From Liriodendron chinense (Eukaryota > Streptophyta > Magnoliopsida > Magnoliales > Magnoliaceae): 64,000 nt of DNA. Below the pieces are notes generated by a model, which ran no database searches, had not been told where the DNA came from, and saw only the letters and a list, made by a program, of their open reading frames with translations. Position numbers and translations under genes: made by a program. Location: contig ML058453.1 in NCBI GenBank assembly GCA_003013855.2, positions 4,457,861 to 4,521,860 of the forward strand. The letters are read 5' to 3'. Of the stretch, positions 55,301-58,569 are shown piece after piece (positions within the stretch are counted from its first letter, which is position 1; each line of letters starts with the position of its first letter).

Positions 55301-56740
55301 GAGTTATAGGATCCTAACCCAAGGCATTGTCACTATGCTCGAGTTCTCAGTTCCAACAAGTGGGGCCATGTTTCAGTGATTCGGACCATTGATCTGTTGT
55401 GCGCCACCATGGATGGAGTATGCCCTGAAATCTCCTGGATGGGACAATCCTAACCTTTCCTAACCTTTCAATTTGTGGAATACAAACATGCGGTTGAAAA
55501 GAGAGATGACAATTGTCCACATTCAACTGAAACAAAACCCAACAATAGCAGTTATGATCTAATCTGGGAGAGTTTTGGGGCAGGGTCCATCCAATGTGAG
55601 ACTAGCCCGATGATCTGAATTACTAACCCGTAGTCCCCACTTTTCAGAACTGAAAACCTGAGTATACAGGGGTATCCCAAAACGGTTACGTATCGGCCAT
55701 ATCGGCCGATACGTAACGGAAACGGTCATGACCGTTACGCGTTACGGGGTTAAAACGGCCGTAACGGCCGTTACAGAAAAAACGGGCCGTAACGGTCCTA
55801 AAACAGATTTTTTAAAAAAATAAAAAAGGGCCGTATCGGCCGATACGGGGCCGATACGGGGTCCGTAACGGCCGTTACGGCCCATATCGTAACGGTAACG
55901 GTGGTGGCCGTTACGGCCACCGTTACCGTTATGGGACACCTTCACCCAAGCCTTGGGTCAAGCATCCTACAATCCCTTATTTTGAGAAGCTTGTGATATT
56001 TTCTAGCAATTTGTAGAAATAGCTAGACACATCATTTTCCCATGACTTGGAAGAGCATAGATCATCCTTGTTTGTTATGAGAGGGCACCATGTGATGTTC
56101 AGCCAAACAAAATGGTTAAGCAACTGTAATGGCGGTACCTGCCTTTCGTGTCATCTAGACAATTCATCTGGTGGACCATAATTATGGATGGCATGTAGCA
56201 AAAAAATCCATCTGTTAATCTCAACTTCATACCCTCAAAATAGACAGTTTATCCAGCAGTACACATGATATACACCTGTTACATGGGTAATGAATTTTTC
56301 AACGGGGAAGATCGTTTGCCATTGACGCATTTATGATGAGGCCCAGAAGTTGAATGGTTTGGATCACAGTAAGGTATGTCCCACTTATAGTGTTTCTGGC
56401 TGATTGAAAAACTGCCTCCTGGTTCGGCTTGGTCTGTTTCCTCATGTTTTTAACATCAAGGACATAATTTCCTCTACAACTGTTAAATGATTTCATGATG
56501 GAAATAACAAGTGACCATACCTGCCAAATTACCTAATTCTTTTTATTTCTGCAGGACGCGATAGAGATTGATGAGGATCTTCTTGCAAACAGCAAAAGAT
56601 CACTGGAGACTTTAGTTTCTGTAGGTATGTCATTGGGTGTCTCAAAACAGAAACGAGCTGAAACAGGATCTCCAAATTTGGAAGGGTTAACCATTTCTTC
56701 AGTGCCTCAAGCATGTCCAGAAGCAATCTCCTTAACATAG
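5889..56740 (+). CDS. PSD2/PSD3: Phosphatidylserine decarboxylase, C2/EF-hand type II (5' end outside window)
   Basis: The proenzyme self-cleaves and then decarboxylates phosphatidylserine to phosphatidylethanolamine. Arabidopsis PSD2 and PSD3 act at the tonoplast and ER. Exons: 5889-5913, 7138-7197, 8723-8791, 16750-16842, 16955-17005, 19619-19702, 19820-19911, 23547-23702, 23864-23948, 25396-25507, 37844-37944, 39668-39715, 52424-52570, 53740-53835, 53949-54023, 54146-54238, 54790-54876, 54971-55021, 56555-56740. All phases agree and no stop interrupts the 569 codons. The order is C2 remainder (exons 1-5), two EF-hands (exons 6-7), a linker with CPVCGE, then the catalytic domain with ELKPGARPIA, the ADCRLMAF Asp, the YHRFHVPVSG His and GGST. 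Family proteins are about 635-650 residues, so roughly 60-80 N-terminal residues are missing. All introns are GT-AG except intron 11. Which of PSD2 or PSD3 it is cannot be decided. Confidence 0.95.
6830..7065. mobile_element. MITE with GGTATGCCA ends and CGGTTACG repeats
   Basis: The left end reads GGTATGCCAAAACGGTTACG. The right end, reverse-complemented, reads GGTGTTCCATAATGGTCATG. The body repeats motifs such as ACGGCCATTAC and carries a poly-A run (about 6942-6977). A second copy of the family, with better preserved CCGTTACGG palindromes, is at 55671-55940. I could not find a clean target duplication. Confidence 0.6.
7292..7787. mobile_element. MITE with about 25-bp terminal inverted repeats
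   Basis: The left end GGAAATGGTACCATGAGGTT is answered by a right end that reverse-complements to GGAAAAGGTACTATGAGGTG. The interior is rich in GTGGGCCCCACC-type palindromes, like the MITEs at 30241-35594. It is non-coding and lies in PSD intron 2. No clear target duplication is visible, so the superfamily is uncertain. Confidence 0.65.
7795..7848. repeat. (CT)n microsatellite
   Basis: A run of CT dinucleotides with one GTT interruption directly follows the preceding MITE. Confidence 0.95.
8852..8912. repeat. Short dispersed repeat (CATCAT...TGGGGTTGG)
   Basis: A (CATCAT)n run is followed by TCTAAGCTTTATCTCAATT and GAATGGGGTTGGG. The same sentence, with a perfect CCCCAATTAATTGGGG palindrome, is at 61043-61092 in a SEUSS intron. 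The string is common in plant genomes and is usually the tail of a small retroposon. I do not assign a family. Confidence 0.45.
9073..9797. mobile_element. hAT-type MITE, CGATAT-rich family
   Basis: The ends are CAGTGTTTTAAATATC and, reverse-complemented from the right, CAGTGTTCGAAATATCGG. Octamers GTTATATT (9065-9072) and GTTATATG (9798-9805) match at 7 of 8 positions, as expected for a hAT target duplication. Both subterminal regions are crowded with CGATATATCCC and GCGATAC motifs. The 725-bp body is non-coding. A second, disrupted copy follows at about 9820-16517. Confidence 0.8.
11417..12070 (+). pseudogene. Copia gag fragment with internal deletion
   Basis: Translation starts at ATG 11417 and shows the typical Copia gag N terminus (SIKLNGDNYLQWSQSV). 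A stop follows the REKL codons (TGA near 11561). Gag resumes to the FLAGLNSDYLSVRNQ-like motif near 11940-11975. The sequence then runs straight into residues normally found after protease (SSVLHVPRFPLNILSVSSL in another frame, to about 12095). The zinc knuckle and the protease Asp are therefore deleted. Confidence 0.7.
12270..15032 (+). pseudogene. Copia pol: integrase, RT and RNase H remnants
   Basis: Integrase spans about 12270-12900. It has the zinc-binding part (CEICELSKHHRTTFP), HLDVWGP with the first catalytic Asp, HSDNGG with the second, and CTPQQNGIAER with the Glu after a frameshift. RT follows at 13248-14276, with RYKARLVARG, QLDVKNTFLHGD and the active site YVDDIILSGSD (about 14073-14105). 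A TAA at 13972-13974 interrupts it. RNase H (14550-15032) shows DADYAGG, ARSSTEAKYRSMAHA and HCDNQAAIHIARNPVFHER. Several stops and frame changes make it inactive. Confidence 0.85.
15933..16462 (-). mobile_element. Antisense solo LTR of the chromovirus family
   Basis: Read on the - strand it starts TGATGAGGACACAAGATC and ends GTTGTCCTGCATCA, matching the LTR at 1185-2150 but with an internal deletion (530 versus 966 bp) that removes the GGGCGCCC cluster. The target duplication GTATC is perfect at 15928-15932 and 16463-16467. A lone LTR between perfect duplications means LTR-LTR recombination removed the rest. It sits inside the second CGATAT-family MITE. Confidence 0.9.
16560..16749. other. 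Intron 3 tail and acceptor of PSD
   Basis: This is AT-rich intron sequence with nothing recognisable except the acceptor TCTAACAG before exon 4 at 16750. Confidence 0.5.
18033..18572. mobile_element. Non-autonomous hAT derivative (GTAGCGTA family)
   Basis: The ends are CAGTGTTTTAAATAGCAAAT and, reverse-complemented from the right, CAGAGTTTTAAATAGCTACG. The octamer ATGTCAAT is perfectly duplicated at 18025-18032 and 18573-18580. Both ends are packed with TAGCGTGTAGCGTA-type motifs in both orientations, as in the transposase-bearing element at 27007-36117. The 540-bp element is non-coding and lies in PSD intron 5. Confidence 0.93.
18724..19281. mobile_element. hAT-type MITE with TAGGGGTGACAATGGGC end
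   Basis: The left end TAGGGGTGACAATGGGCTGG is answered on the right by TAAGGGAGGCAATGGGCCAT after reverse complement. TAGGGGTGxCAATGGGC is a well-known plant hAT terminus. Flanking octamers GTTTCTCC and GGCGCTCC agree at only 5 of 8 positions, so the duplication has decayed or the ends are slightly misplaced. The body is rich in GGCCTGGGCC-like strings and has no coding capacity. Confidence 0.65.
19619..19911 (+). CDS. PSD exons 6-7: paired EF-hands
   Basis: Exon 6 (19619-19702) opens exactly on the first calcium loop, D-Y-N-E-D-G-M-L-S-L-S-E, with ligands at loop positions 1, 3, 5, 9 and 12. Exon 7 (19820-19911) carries the second loop, D-K-N-G-D-G-V-V-S-M-D-E, which is also canonical. Exon 7 ends with two bases of a codon that the G at 23547 completes. 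Calcium binding by this module together with the C2 domain presumably regulates or positions the enzyme; that role is inferred from domain type. Confidence 0.9.
19912..22150. other. PSD intron 7, left part
   Basis: I see no gene here. At 20948-21009 there is a tRNA-like stretch: GCTCAATTGGATGATC resembles an A box and CAAGTTTGATCCC resembles a B box (consensus GGTTCGANNCC). It does not fold into a full tRNA by eye and may be the head of a tRNA-derived SINE. The remainder is unremarkable. Confidence 0.35.
22151..22914. mobile_element. MITE with CGTTTGG termini and an internal duplication
   Basis: The left end GGCTCGTTTGGGAGCTTG matches the reverse complement of the right end, GGGATCGTTTGGCAGCGTGG. 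Next to both ends are further inverted matches (GGAATGCATTGGAATCC against GATTCCGAATGCACTC). Inside, a stretch of about 80 bp beginning TACTTTGGCAAAAAATGACG at 22390 recurs at 22496. It is non-coding and no target duplication was identified. Confidence 0.6.
23949..25395. other. PSD intron 9
   Basis: This 1.4-kb intron lies between exons 9 and 10 (donor GTATGC, acceptor TTTCAG). I see no gene, inverted-repeat element or tandem repeat in it. Confidence 0.5.
25590..26510 (-). pseudogene. LINE (L1-type) ORF2 endonuclease fragment
   Basis: Read on the - strand, about 26390-26270 gives LYSPNNARKMADFFILEL, then W-D-L-V-W-S-R-G-stop-D-F-N-V-N-R. This is the plant L1 endonuclease pattern (YGPN..., then GGDFNV.R). 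Further on, frames give NHSPISLE and PYPFLFDNWWVETHDLKQL (about 26030-25930), matching the SDHxPI and PFRFENMW motifs. Around 25690-25640 LKEGDKNTVFFQKK matches the WLKEGDKNTKFFH motif before RT. RT itself and both ends are missing and several stops are present. It is an old 5'-truncated or broken copy in PSD intron 10. Confidence 0.8.
27492..30157 (-). pseudogene. hAT transposase, BED finger / DUF659 / dimerisation domain, one nonsense codon
   Basis: Four exons join in frame: 30157-28432, 28349-28231, 28145-27767 and 27664-27492, 798 codons if read through one TGA (28694-28696). Exon 1 has a BED zinc finger (CKFCGQ...LKNHLAGTH), the DUF659 region (IMSDGWTDGKNRSI, ITDN) and CAAHCIDLMLEDI. Exon 2 is the hAT C-terminal dimerisation motif (DWWARFG, SGCERNWSTFE). 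Exon 3 continues IHTKRRNRLEQQ and then a proline run. Exon 4 is a strongly acidic tail ending EDL. The length and splice sites are typical of plant hAT genes. The TGA falls where the context (API-x-KK) would suit Trp, so the gene looks recently inactivated, unless the copy sequenced here is atypical. Confidence 0.88.
30241..30692. mobile_element. Long-TIR MITE inside the hAT element
   Basis: Arms of about 118 bp (30241-30360 and 30575-30692) are near-perfect inverted copies. They include GCCTTGCGCAGGAATTTCCT, CACAATGGGGCCCACAGT and TTTTGGGAGCTCATTTTAGG. The centre is about 210 bp and non-coding. Long arms suggest a Mutator-like origin, but I did not find a clean 9-bp duplication. It lies directly upstream of the transposase start. 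Confidence 0.75.
30740..31090. repeat. GC-rich trinucleotide-based minisatellite followed by (CT)n
   Basis: A tandem array with variable unit of about 30-50 bp (GGCGGTGCGGGGCTGCTGCT and variants) spans about 30740-31040 and passes into (CT)n at about 31046-31086. Open frames across it on the + strand are Ala/Arg/Gly-rich artefacts. On the - strand the array ends CCCCGCAG followed by GTACCT, a plausible splice donor, and the preceding GA tract looks like a plant 5' leader. It may be the transposase 5' untranslated exon or a captured host leader. Confidence 0.7.
31147..31676. mobile_element. Long-TIR MITE (CGAATTAG end)
   Basis: The left arm CGAATTAGATGTTACCCTGG is matched on the right by CGAATTAGGTGTTACCCCGG after reverse complement. 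The match continues through CTTAGTGGGTGTTACC and the GGGCCCAYC core. Arms exceed 90 bp. The interior is non-coding. The target duplication is not clear. Confidence 0.75.
31690..33030. repeat. Patchwork of related MITE fragments
   Basis: Fragments of the same GGGGCCCACC / GTCCATCxxTTTT...CATTTTAGG family recur in both orientations, but I cannot pair clean termini. At about 32098-32220 short direct repeats alternate (AAGTGGACCACACAAGGACC and ACACCCATCTTGTGATG). There is no coding sequence. Confidence 0.6.
33043..33542. mobile_element. Long-TIR MITE (GGAATCGGATTG end)
   Basis: The left end GGAATCGGATTGTGTGCCGC pairs with the right end, which reverse-complements to GGAAGCAGATTGCGTAACTC. Both then share GTAAACTCT and the GGGCCCAC core. 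Flanks are similar but not identical (GCGAGTAT and TTGAGTAC). The termini match those of the element ending at 35594. Confidence 0.65.
33965..34470. mobile_element. MITE-related segment (TTACTCGAGTAACA)
   Basis: The left part (GGTGTTACTCGAGTAACAGC, then CTTAGTGGGTGTTACTCC) resembles the arm of the 31147-31676 element. The right part (GGTGGGCCCCACCTTCCC, then GCAGGAACTTCTTGCG) resembles the arm of the 30241-30692 element. This is therefore either a recombinant or two overlapping elements. Confidence 0.5.
34474..35594. mobile_element. MITE interrupted by a second MITE
   Basis: The left end (CTCCGCACGCTAGCGTGCGG then AGTAA) is separated from its continuation (ACTCTGTGGGGCCCAC from 35110) by the element 34504-35100. 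The right end, reverse-complemented, gives GGAATCGGATTGCGTGCGGA and then CCGTGCGGAGTAAACTC, completing the pair. It belongs to the family of the 33043-33542 element. Confidence 0.65.
34504..35100. mobile_element. Mutator-like MITE with perfect 9-bp TSD
   Basis: The left end GGAAGCGGATTGGCTGGTGC, continuing ACCCTACACCAGCTA, is repeated exactly at the right end in inverted orientation. The 9-bp target duplication GCGGAGTAA is perfect at 34495-34503 and 35101-35109. A 9-bp duplication with G-starting inverted ends indicates Mutator-like transposition. It is 597 bp and non-coding. Confidence 0.9.
35635..35775. repeat. Purine-rich low-complexity tract with (GAA)n
   Basis: This is a GA/GGA-rich tract with a G run (about 35690-35706) and a (GAA)n array (about 35737-35772). 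On the - strand the (TTC)n run is followed by CCACTGAGACCAAG and GTATGCC, a good splice donor at 35722. The tract could be an untranslated first exon of the hAT transposase transcript, which is speculative. Confidence 0.6.
36122..36290. repeat. Tandem repeat of about 54 bp in the TRIM interior
   Basis: Three to four diverged units share ACTCTGGTTGTCCAGGTAGC, then CCTYTCCATNCATGGCAG. The array lies between the hAT right end and the TRIM primer-binding site. Confidence 0.75.
36553..37066 (-). mobile_element. Very short TRIM-like element
   Basis: Direct repeats 36553-36783 and 36837-37066 (about 230 bp each) enclose only 53 bp. The left edge of the right copy is preceded by TTCTGATACCAATT, the complement of a tRNA-Met primer-binding site, and the left copy is followed by a pyrimidine-rich CACCCCCGG tract. 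The orientation is therefore antisense. Outer target duplications are not clear. It lies in PSD intron 10. Confidence 0.65.
37067..37843. other. PSD intron 10 tail
   Basis: This is AT-rich intron sequence without recognisable genes, ending with the acceptor TTGCAG before exon 11. Confidence 0.5.
37945..39667 (+). other. GC-AG intron 11 of PSD
   Basis: Exon 11 ends TTTTTTAAG and the next bases are GCATGG. The following exon starts after TTTGCAG at 39668 with GATCAAATC. The peptide across the junction, FIEFFKDQINVADAK, matches the family exactly, so the donor must be GC at 37945-37946. No nearby GT keeps the frame and the conserved residues. The intron also holds a plastid-derived insert. Confidence 0.85.
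38895..39600. pseudogene. Nuclear plastid DNA insert: rps18 3' end and rpl20 fragment
   Basis: On the + strand about 38945-39030 encodes SLPSLNNEIQFEKTELIP, then RTAGPRTRNK-stop. This is the C terminus of plastid ribosomal protein S18, normally ...LNNEKQFERTE...RTxxxRxRxK. On the - strand, about 39495-39340 encodes a blurred rpl20 segment (AVIMEISFSLRL then NSIFPFRNCLYVISND, where rpl20 has ISNRNCLYMISNE). Plastomes have rps18 and rpl20 convergent in this order, so one insertion explains both. The copy is diverged and has frame breaks, so it is old. Confidence 0.8.
40181..42990 (-). pseudogene. Antisense Copia integrase, RT and RNase H remnants
   Basis: Integrase runs from LWHRRLGHLSP (about 42860), through IHCDIWGPYS and IHTNNGMEF (Asp of the second catalytic position replaced by Asn), to ATPQQNGVAERKHRH. 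RT has GYKARLVAKGYTQQEG, QLDVHNAFLHNDLDEEVYM (about 41330) and VYVDDVIVTGND (about 41095-41060). RNase H shows DSDWASCPMSRRT, SRSSAELEYRSM and FCDNQAALHIAANPVFHER (to 40181). Several frameshifts separate these blocks. Confidence 0.85.
42978..44303 (-). pseudogene. Antisense Copia gag and protease remnants
   Basis: Gag continues from 44303 (LIGDNYATCNCAMIIAL, where Copia gag has NYxxWxxxMxxAL) through several frames. The zinc knuckle CDHCGRVGHVKEKC is at about 43520-43479, followed by YALHGYP. Protease is recognisable at about 43252-43220 as WVIDTGATTQMTH. At 43070-43050 the pre-integrase motif FHFNLLSISQL is present. The frame is broken in the middle of gag. Confidence 0.8.
44457..45386 (+). 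mobile_element. Solo LTR of the chromovirus family inside the Copia 5' LTR
   Basis: This 930-bp element starts TGATGCGGACATC and ends CATCCTGCATCA, and is collinear with the LTRs at 1185-2150 and 4215-5200. The target duplication TTCTC is perfect at 44452-44456 and 45387-45391. It retains fewer copies of the GC palindromes (GGGCGCCC, CCGGGCGACCG). No internal sequence remains, so it formed by LTR-LTR recombination. Confidence 0.95.
45607..45855. repeat. 62-bp GC-rich minisatellite in the Copia leader
   Basis: Four units (starting about 45607, 45669, 45731 and 45793) share ACGCCACCAGGGCCGTCGGA, then CCTCTCYTCTGACGCCGGCA. They lie between the primer-binding site and gag. A fifth degenerate piece precedes them (about 45545-45600). 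The period is not a multiple of three, so open frames through it are accidental. Confidence 0.85.
45968..47440 (+). pseudogene. Sense Copia gag and protease, interrupted
   Basis: Gag starts at ATG 45968 (MDSKSSEGPLSITSTKFNG). An A8 run near 46022-46030 shifts the frame into KKFLLWSRAVRMYVV. Stops follow at about 46239 (TGA), 46346 (TAA) and 46785 (TGA). Gag ends with FLAGLNADYESLRTQL and a zinc knuckle CTHCNRSGHSVE-stop-CF. Protease has WIIDSGASDHMTG (about 47041-47080), then VLYIPKFHANLISVSSLTH. One more frameshift near 47420 separates it from integrase. Confidence 0.85.
47416..50150 (+). pseudogene. Sense Copia integrase, RT and RNase H
   Basis: A long open frame (to 49284) holds SLWHARLGHVPRRV, HSDIWGPSPVAS, RSDNGGEYSS and YTPQQNGVSEQKNRHLLE. 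The integrase D, D and E are thus all present. RT follows with GCKWVFSIKYRADG, RYKARLVAKGYTQ and QLDVKNTFLNGDLTEEVYM. A frameshift near 49200 comes just before YVDDIVLTSDD (49215 on). RNase H starts FSDADWAGCSTDRR; a TAG at 49801-49803 precedes SRSSAEAEYRAIAHG. Later RNase H sequence is frameshifted (about 49925). This is the best preserved pol in the window, but it is inactive. Confidence 0.9.
50351..50436 (-). pseudogene. Start of antisense Copia gag, separated from the rest
   Basis: ATG at 50436-50434 starts MVDSSSTAAATVKPDLL and runs leftward to the CTGAT duplication at 50346-50350. Reading resumes across the 6-kb insertion at 44303 with SDPLHPLYLHHSDQ. This proves that gag was intact here when the inner element landed. 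Confidence 0.8.
51448..51921. repeat. 234-bp tandem duplication in PSD intron 12
   Basis: The block beginning AGCTTTGAGAATGCTTCTTT at 51448 recurs at 51682 with few changes and runs to about 51921. It includes GTAGGCAGATGTTATTCCTA and CCCCAGTCAATGAATTTTCA. There is no coding capacity. Confidence 0.9.
52294..52344. repeat. (GT)n/(GTGC)n microsatellite
   Basis: Runs of CA, TG and GTGC repeats, preceded by ATGCATAT-type palindromes, sit about 80 bp before PSD exon 13. Confidence 0.9.
52571..53739. other. PSD intron 13
   Basis: This 1.2-kb intron lies between exons 13 and 14. I see no gene or identifiable repeat. Confidence 0.5.
54971..55021 (+). CDS. PSD exon 18: self-cleavage and pyruvoyl site
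   Basis: This 17-codon exon encodes FGYFSFGGSTVICVFEK. In the decarboxylase family the chain breaks between Gly and Ser of GGST, and that Ser (codon 54995-54997, AGT) becomes the pyruvoyl cofactor on the small alpha subunit. Only 69 residues lie downstream of the Ser (8 here and 61 in the last exon), including a tail of about 30 residues that I do not recognise in other plant PSDs. Confidence 0.92.
55671..55940. mobile_element. MITE built of CCGTTACGG palindromes
   Basis: The left end GGTATCCCAAAACGGTTACG pairs with the right end, which reverse-complements to GGTGTCCCATAACGGTAACG. The whole 270 bp is a dense array of GGCCGTTACGGCC and CGGCCGATACG palindromes in both orientations. It is the second copy of the 6830-7065 family and lies in the last PSD intron. 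Confidence 0.8.
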
Positions 56741-57067
56741 TACAAGGCCATGAAGGATTGACACTCTACATTATGTAATTTAAGACCATTTCCACCAACA
56801 TTTCTTTTGTATATTCGATGGAAAAGAAGATTAGTACTATGCAATTTACTTGAAGCATGCCACATTATCCCCATCAGTACAATGCAAGCATAAATCCATT
56901 CCTTCAGTACACAATATGATAATGGGTCAGCCATTGCTGTACTGCAGGATGTGTACATGCAAAGAATAATAATAATAATGGGCTGGTAATTGATGTACTG
57001 CAGGAAGTATGCATGAAAAAAATAAAATCGAACAGCATGTCAAAACATGATTTACTTTGATCTATTA

Positions 57068-57190
57068 TTGCCAAAAACCTTGACTGATACCCAGCCAGTT
57101 CGATCAGGTTAGACCAGGCTTTGGAACCATTGACCTTAACTGAGACCCAGCCAGTTTGATGGGGGTTAGACCAAGATTTGGAACCATTAC
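57068..57190. repeat. Two-copy tandem repeat of about 62 bp
   Basis: Two adjacent copies share TTGACTGATACCCAGCCAGT and GGTTAGACCA, then TTTGGAACCATT. They lie downstream of the PSD stop codon. Confidence 0.8.
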
Positions 57191-58017
57191 TGGCCTTGTT
57201 TCATGTGATTTGGGGTATATGGTGGTCTGTCAGTAGCTGTGCTAGAGTTTGGGCATTGTCATAATCACTTAGTGTTTCATGCTCCCCTTTAATTCGGGTT
57301 CCATCTCAAAGTTACCCTATTGTATTTATAGGATTATCTGTAAGCAACTTTCATCTTGATTACATTTATGGTGATCCACTGTTAGGGATGTCAAGACATG
57401 ATTCCCACCAATATCTGACCTGATTTGCAACTTACCCAGGGTAGATCAGCTAGGGTTCATTCTGTATTTGCCAGAAATACCTAACCACTATGGACCCGTG
57501 AAGCCAGAGCAAATCAAACATGCTTGGATGATCATAAATGTCCAACCAATGGACTTTAAATGTGGGTTTTTCCCTTGTTGCCCATTCCAACAGTGCTGAT
57601 TATATGGCATTCTCTGGCATACACATACATATGCACAAGTGTTTGCTAACATCCTCAAACCGTTTAATGGCACATACAGTGACCTATTGTCAATCCGAAT
57701 TGTTCATTAACTCGTGCAGCTAGAGCAAGCGGTGGTGCAAAATTCATGCCAACTGGGTAATCCTAAGCTTCCGATCAGTAGTGAGAAAATGGACAGTCAA
57801 GATTGACCAGAGAACCAAAATAGGTCTAATCATCATCTTAAAACTCCTACTAGATAGATCCCACTTATTCTAAAGTAATACTTTTAATTTGATAAATTCT
57901 AACCATGTGATTTATGGCTCATAGACAACGGACAACTGTAACAAATTGGCCCCATGCAAACTGCATTAACAGTCATTTGGGTGGTGGGGGTGCGTCGGGT
58001 TGTCAATGTAAGTTAAG

Positions 58018-58018
<1 letters not shown>

Positions 58019-58056
<38 letters not shown>
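58019..58056. repeat. (GA)n microsatellite
   Basis: An uninterrupted GA run of about 19 units lies in the intergenic region. Confidence 0.95.
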
Positions 58057-58058
<2 letters not shown>

Positions 58059-58569
58059 CATATCTTTTAGATAACGTTAGTTTACAAATGCCACGATGTA
58101 AATGACAAACGTGATCCATTTCATTCAACCGTCCCTCCTCCATCACCTATGTATAAATATGTTCCTCTCCCATCTTTTCTTTTTCTTCTTCTTTTTAACC
58201 TTCACAACAGTGGAAAGCATCAAACCCCAACCAGACTGACGCTCCATACAATCCTCCCTCTCTTATCCCATTCCTGAGGGGGTTAGTAGAATATATGCAA
58301 TGAAACCCCATAATACAAGGACTCTGCCTAGTTCCAACTTCCAACAACAGTTGGAATCCCAATCGCAAGCAAACAAGGGTATCGCTTCCATCCATTGAAA
58401 GGCTAAGCCATATGTATTTCCCATTCCCGAAACTATACAGAAAAGGGAAGCCATAGAAAACCCAAGTTCTTTATGGACTTCAACTCAAATGGCTGCAGGC
58501 AACATGCTTCTTTTTTCTCGGGCAGCTCGAGTTGTGTGGGAAATGAGATTAATACGGACCAATAACCCC

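Larger units (their letters stand above)
56741..58569. other. Intergenic region between convergent PSD and SEUSS
   Basis: This holds the 3' untranslated regions of both genes. AATAAA at 57020-57025 is a candidate PSD polyadenylation signal, though weak evidence by itself. A 62-bp tandem duplication lies at 57068-57190 (ACCCAGCCAGTTYGAT...TTGGAACCATT) and a (GA)n microsatellite at 58019-58056. No further gene is seen. Confidence 0.5.
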
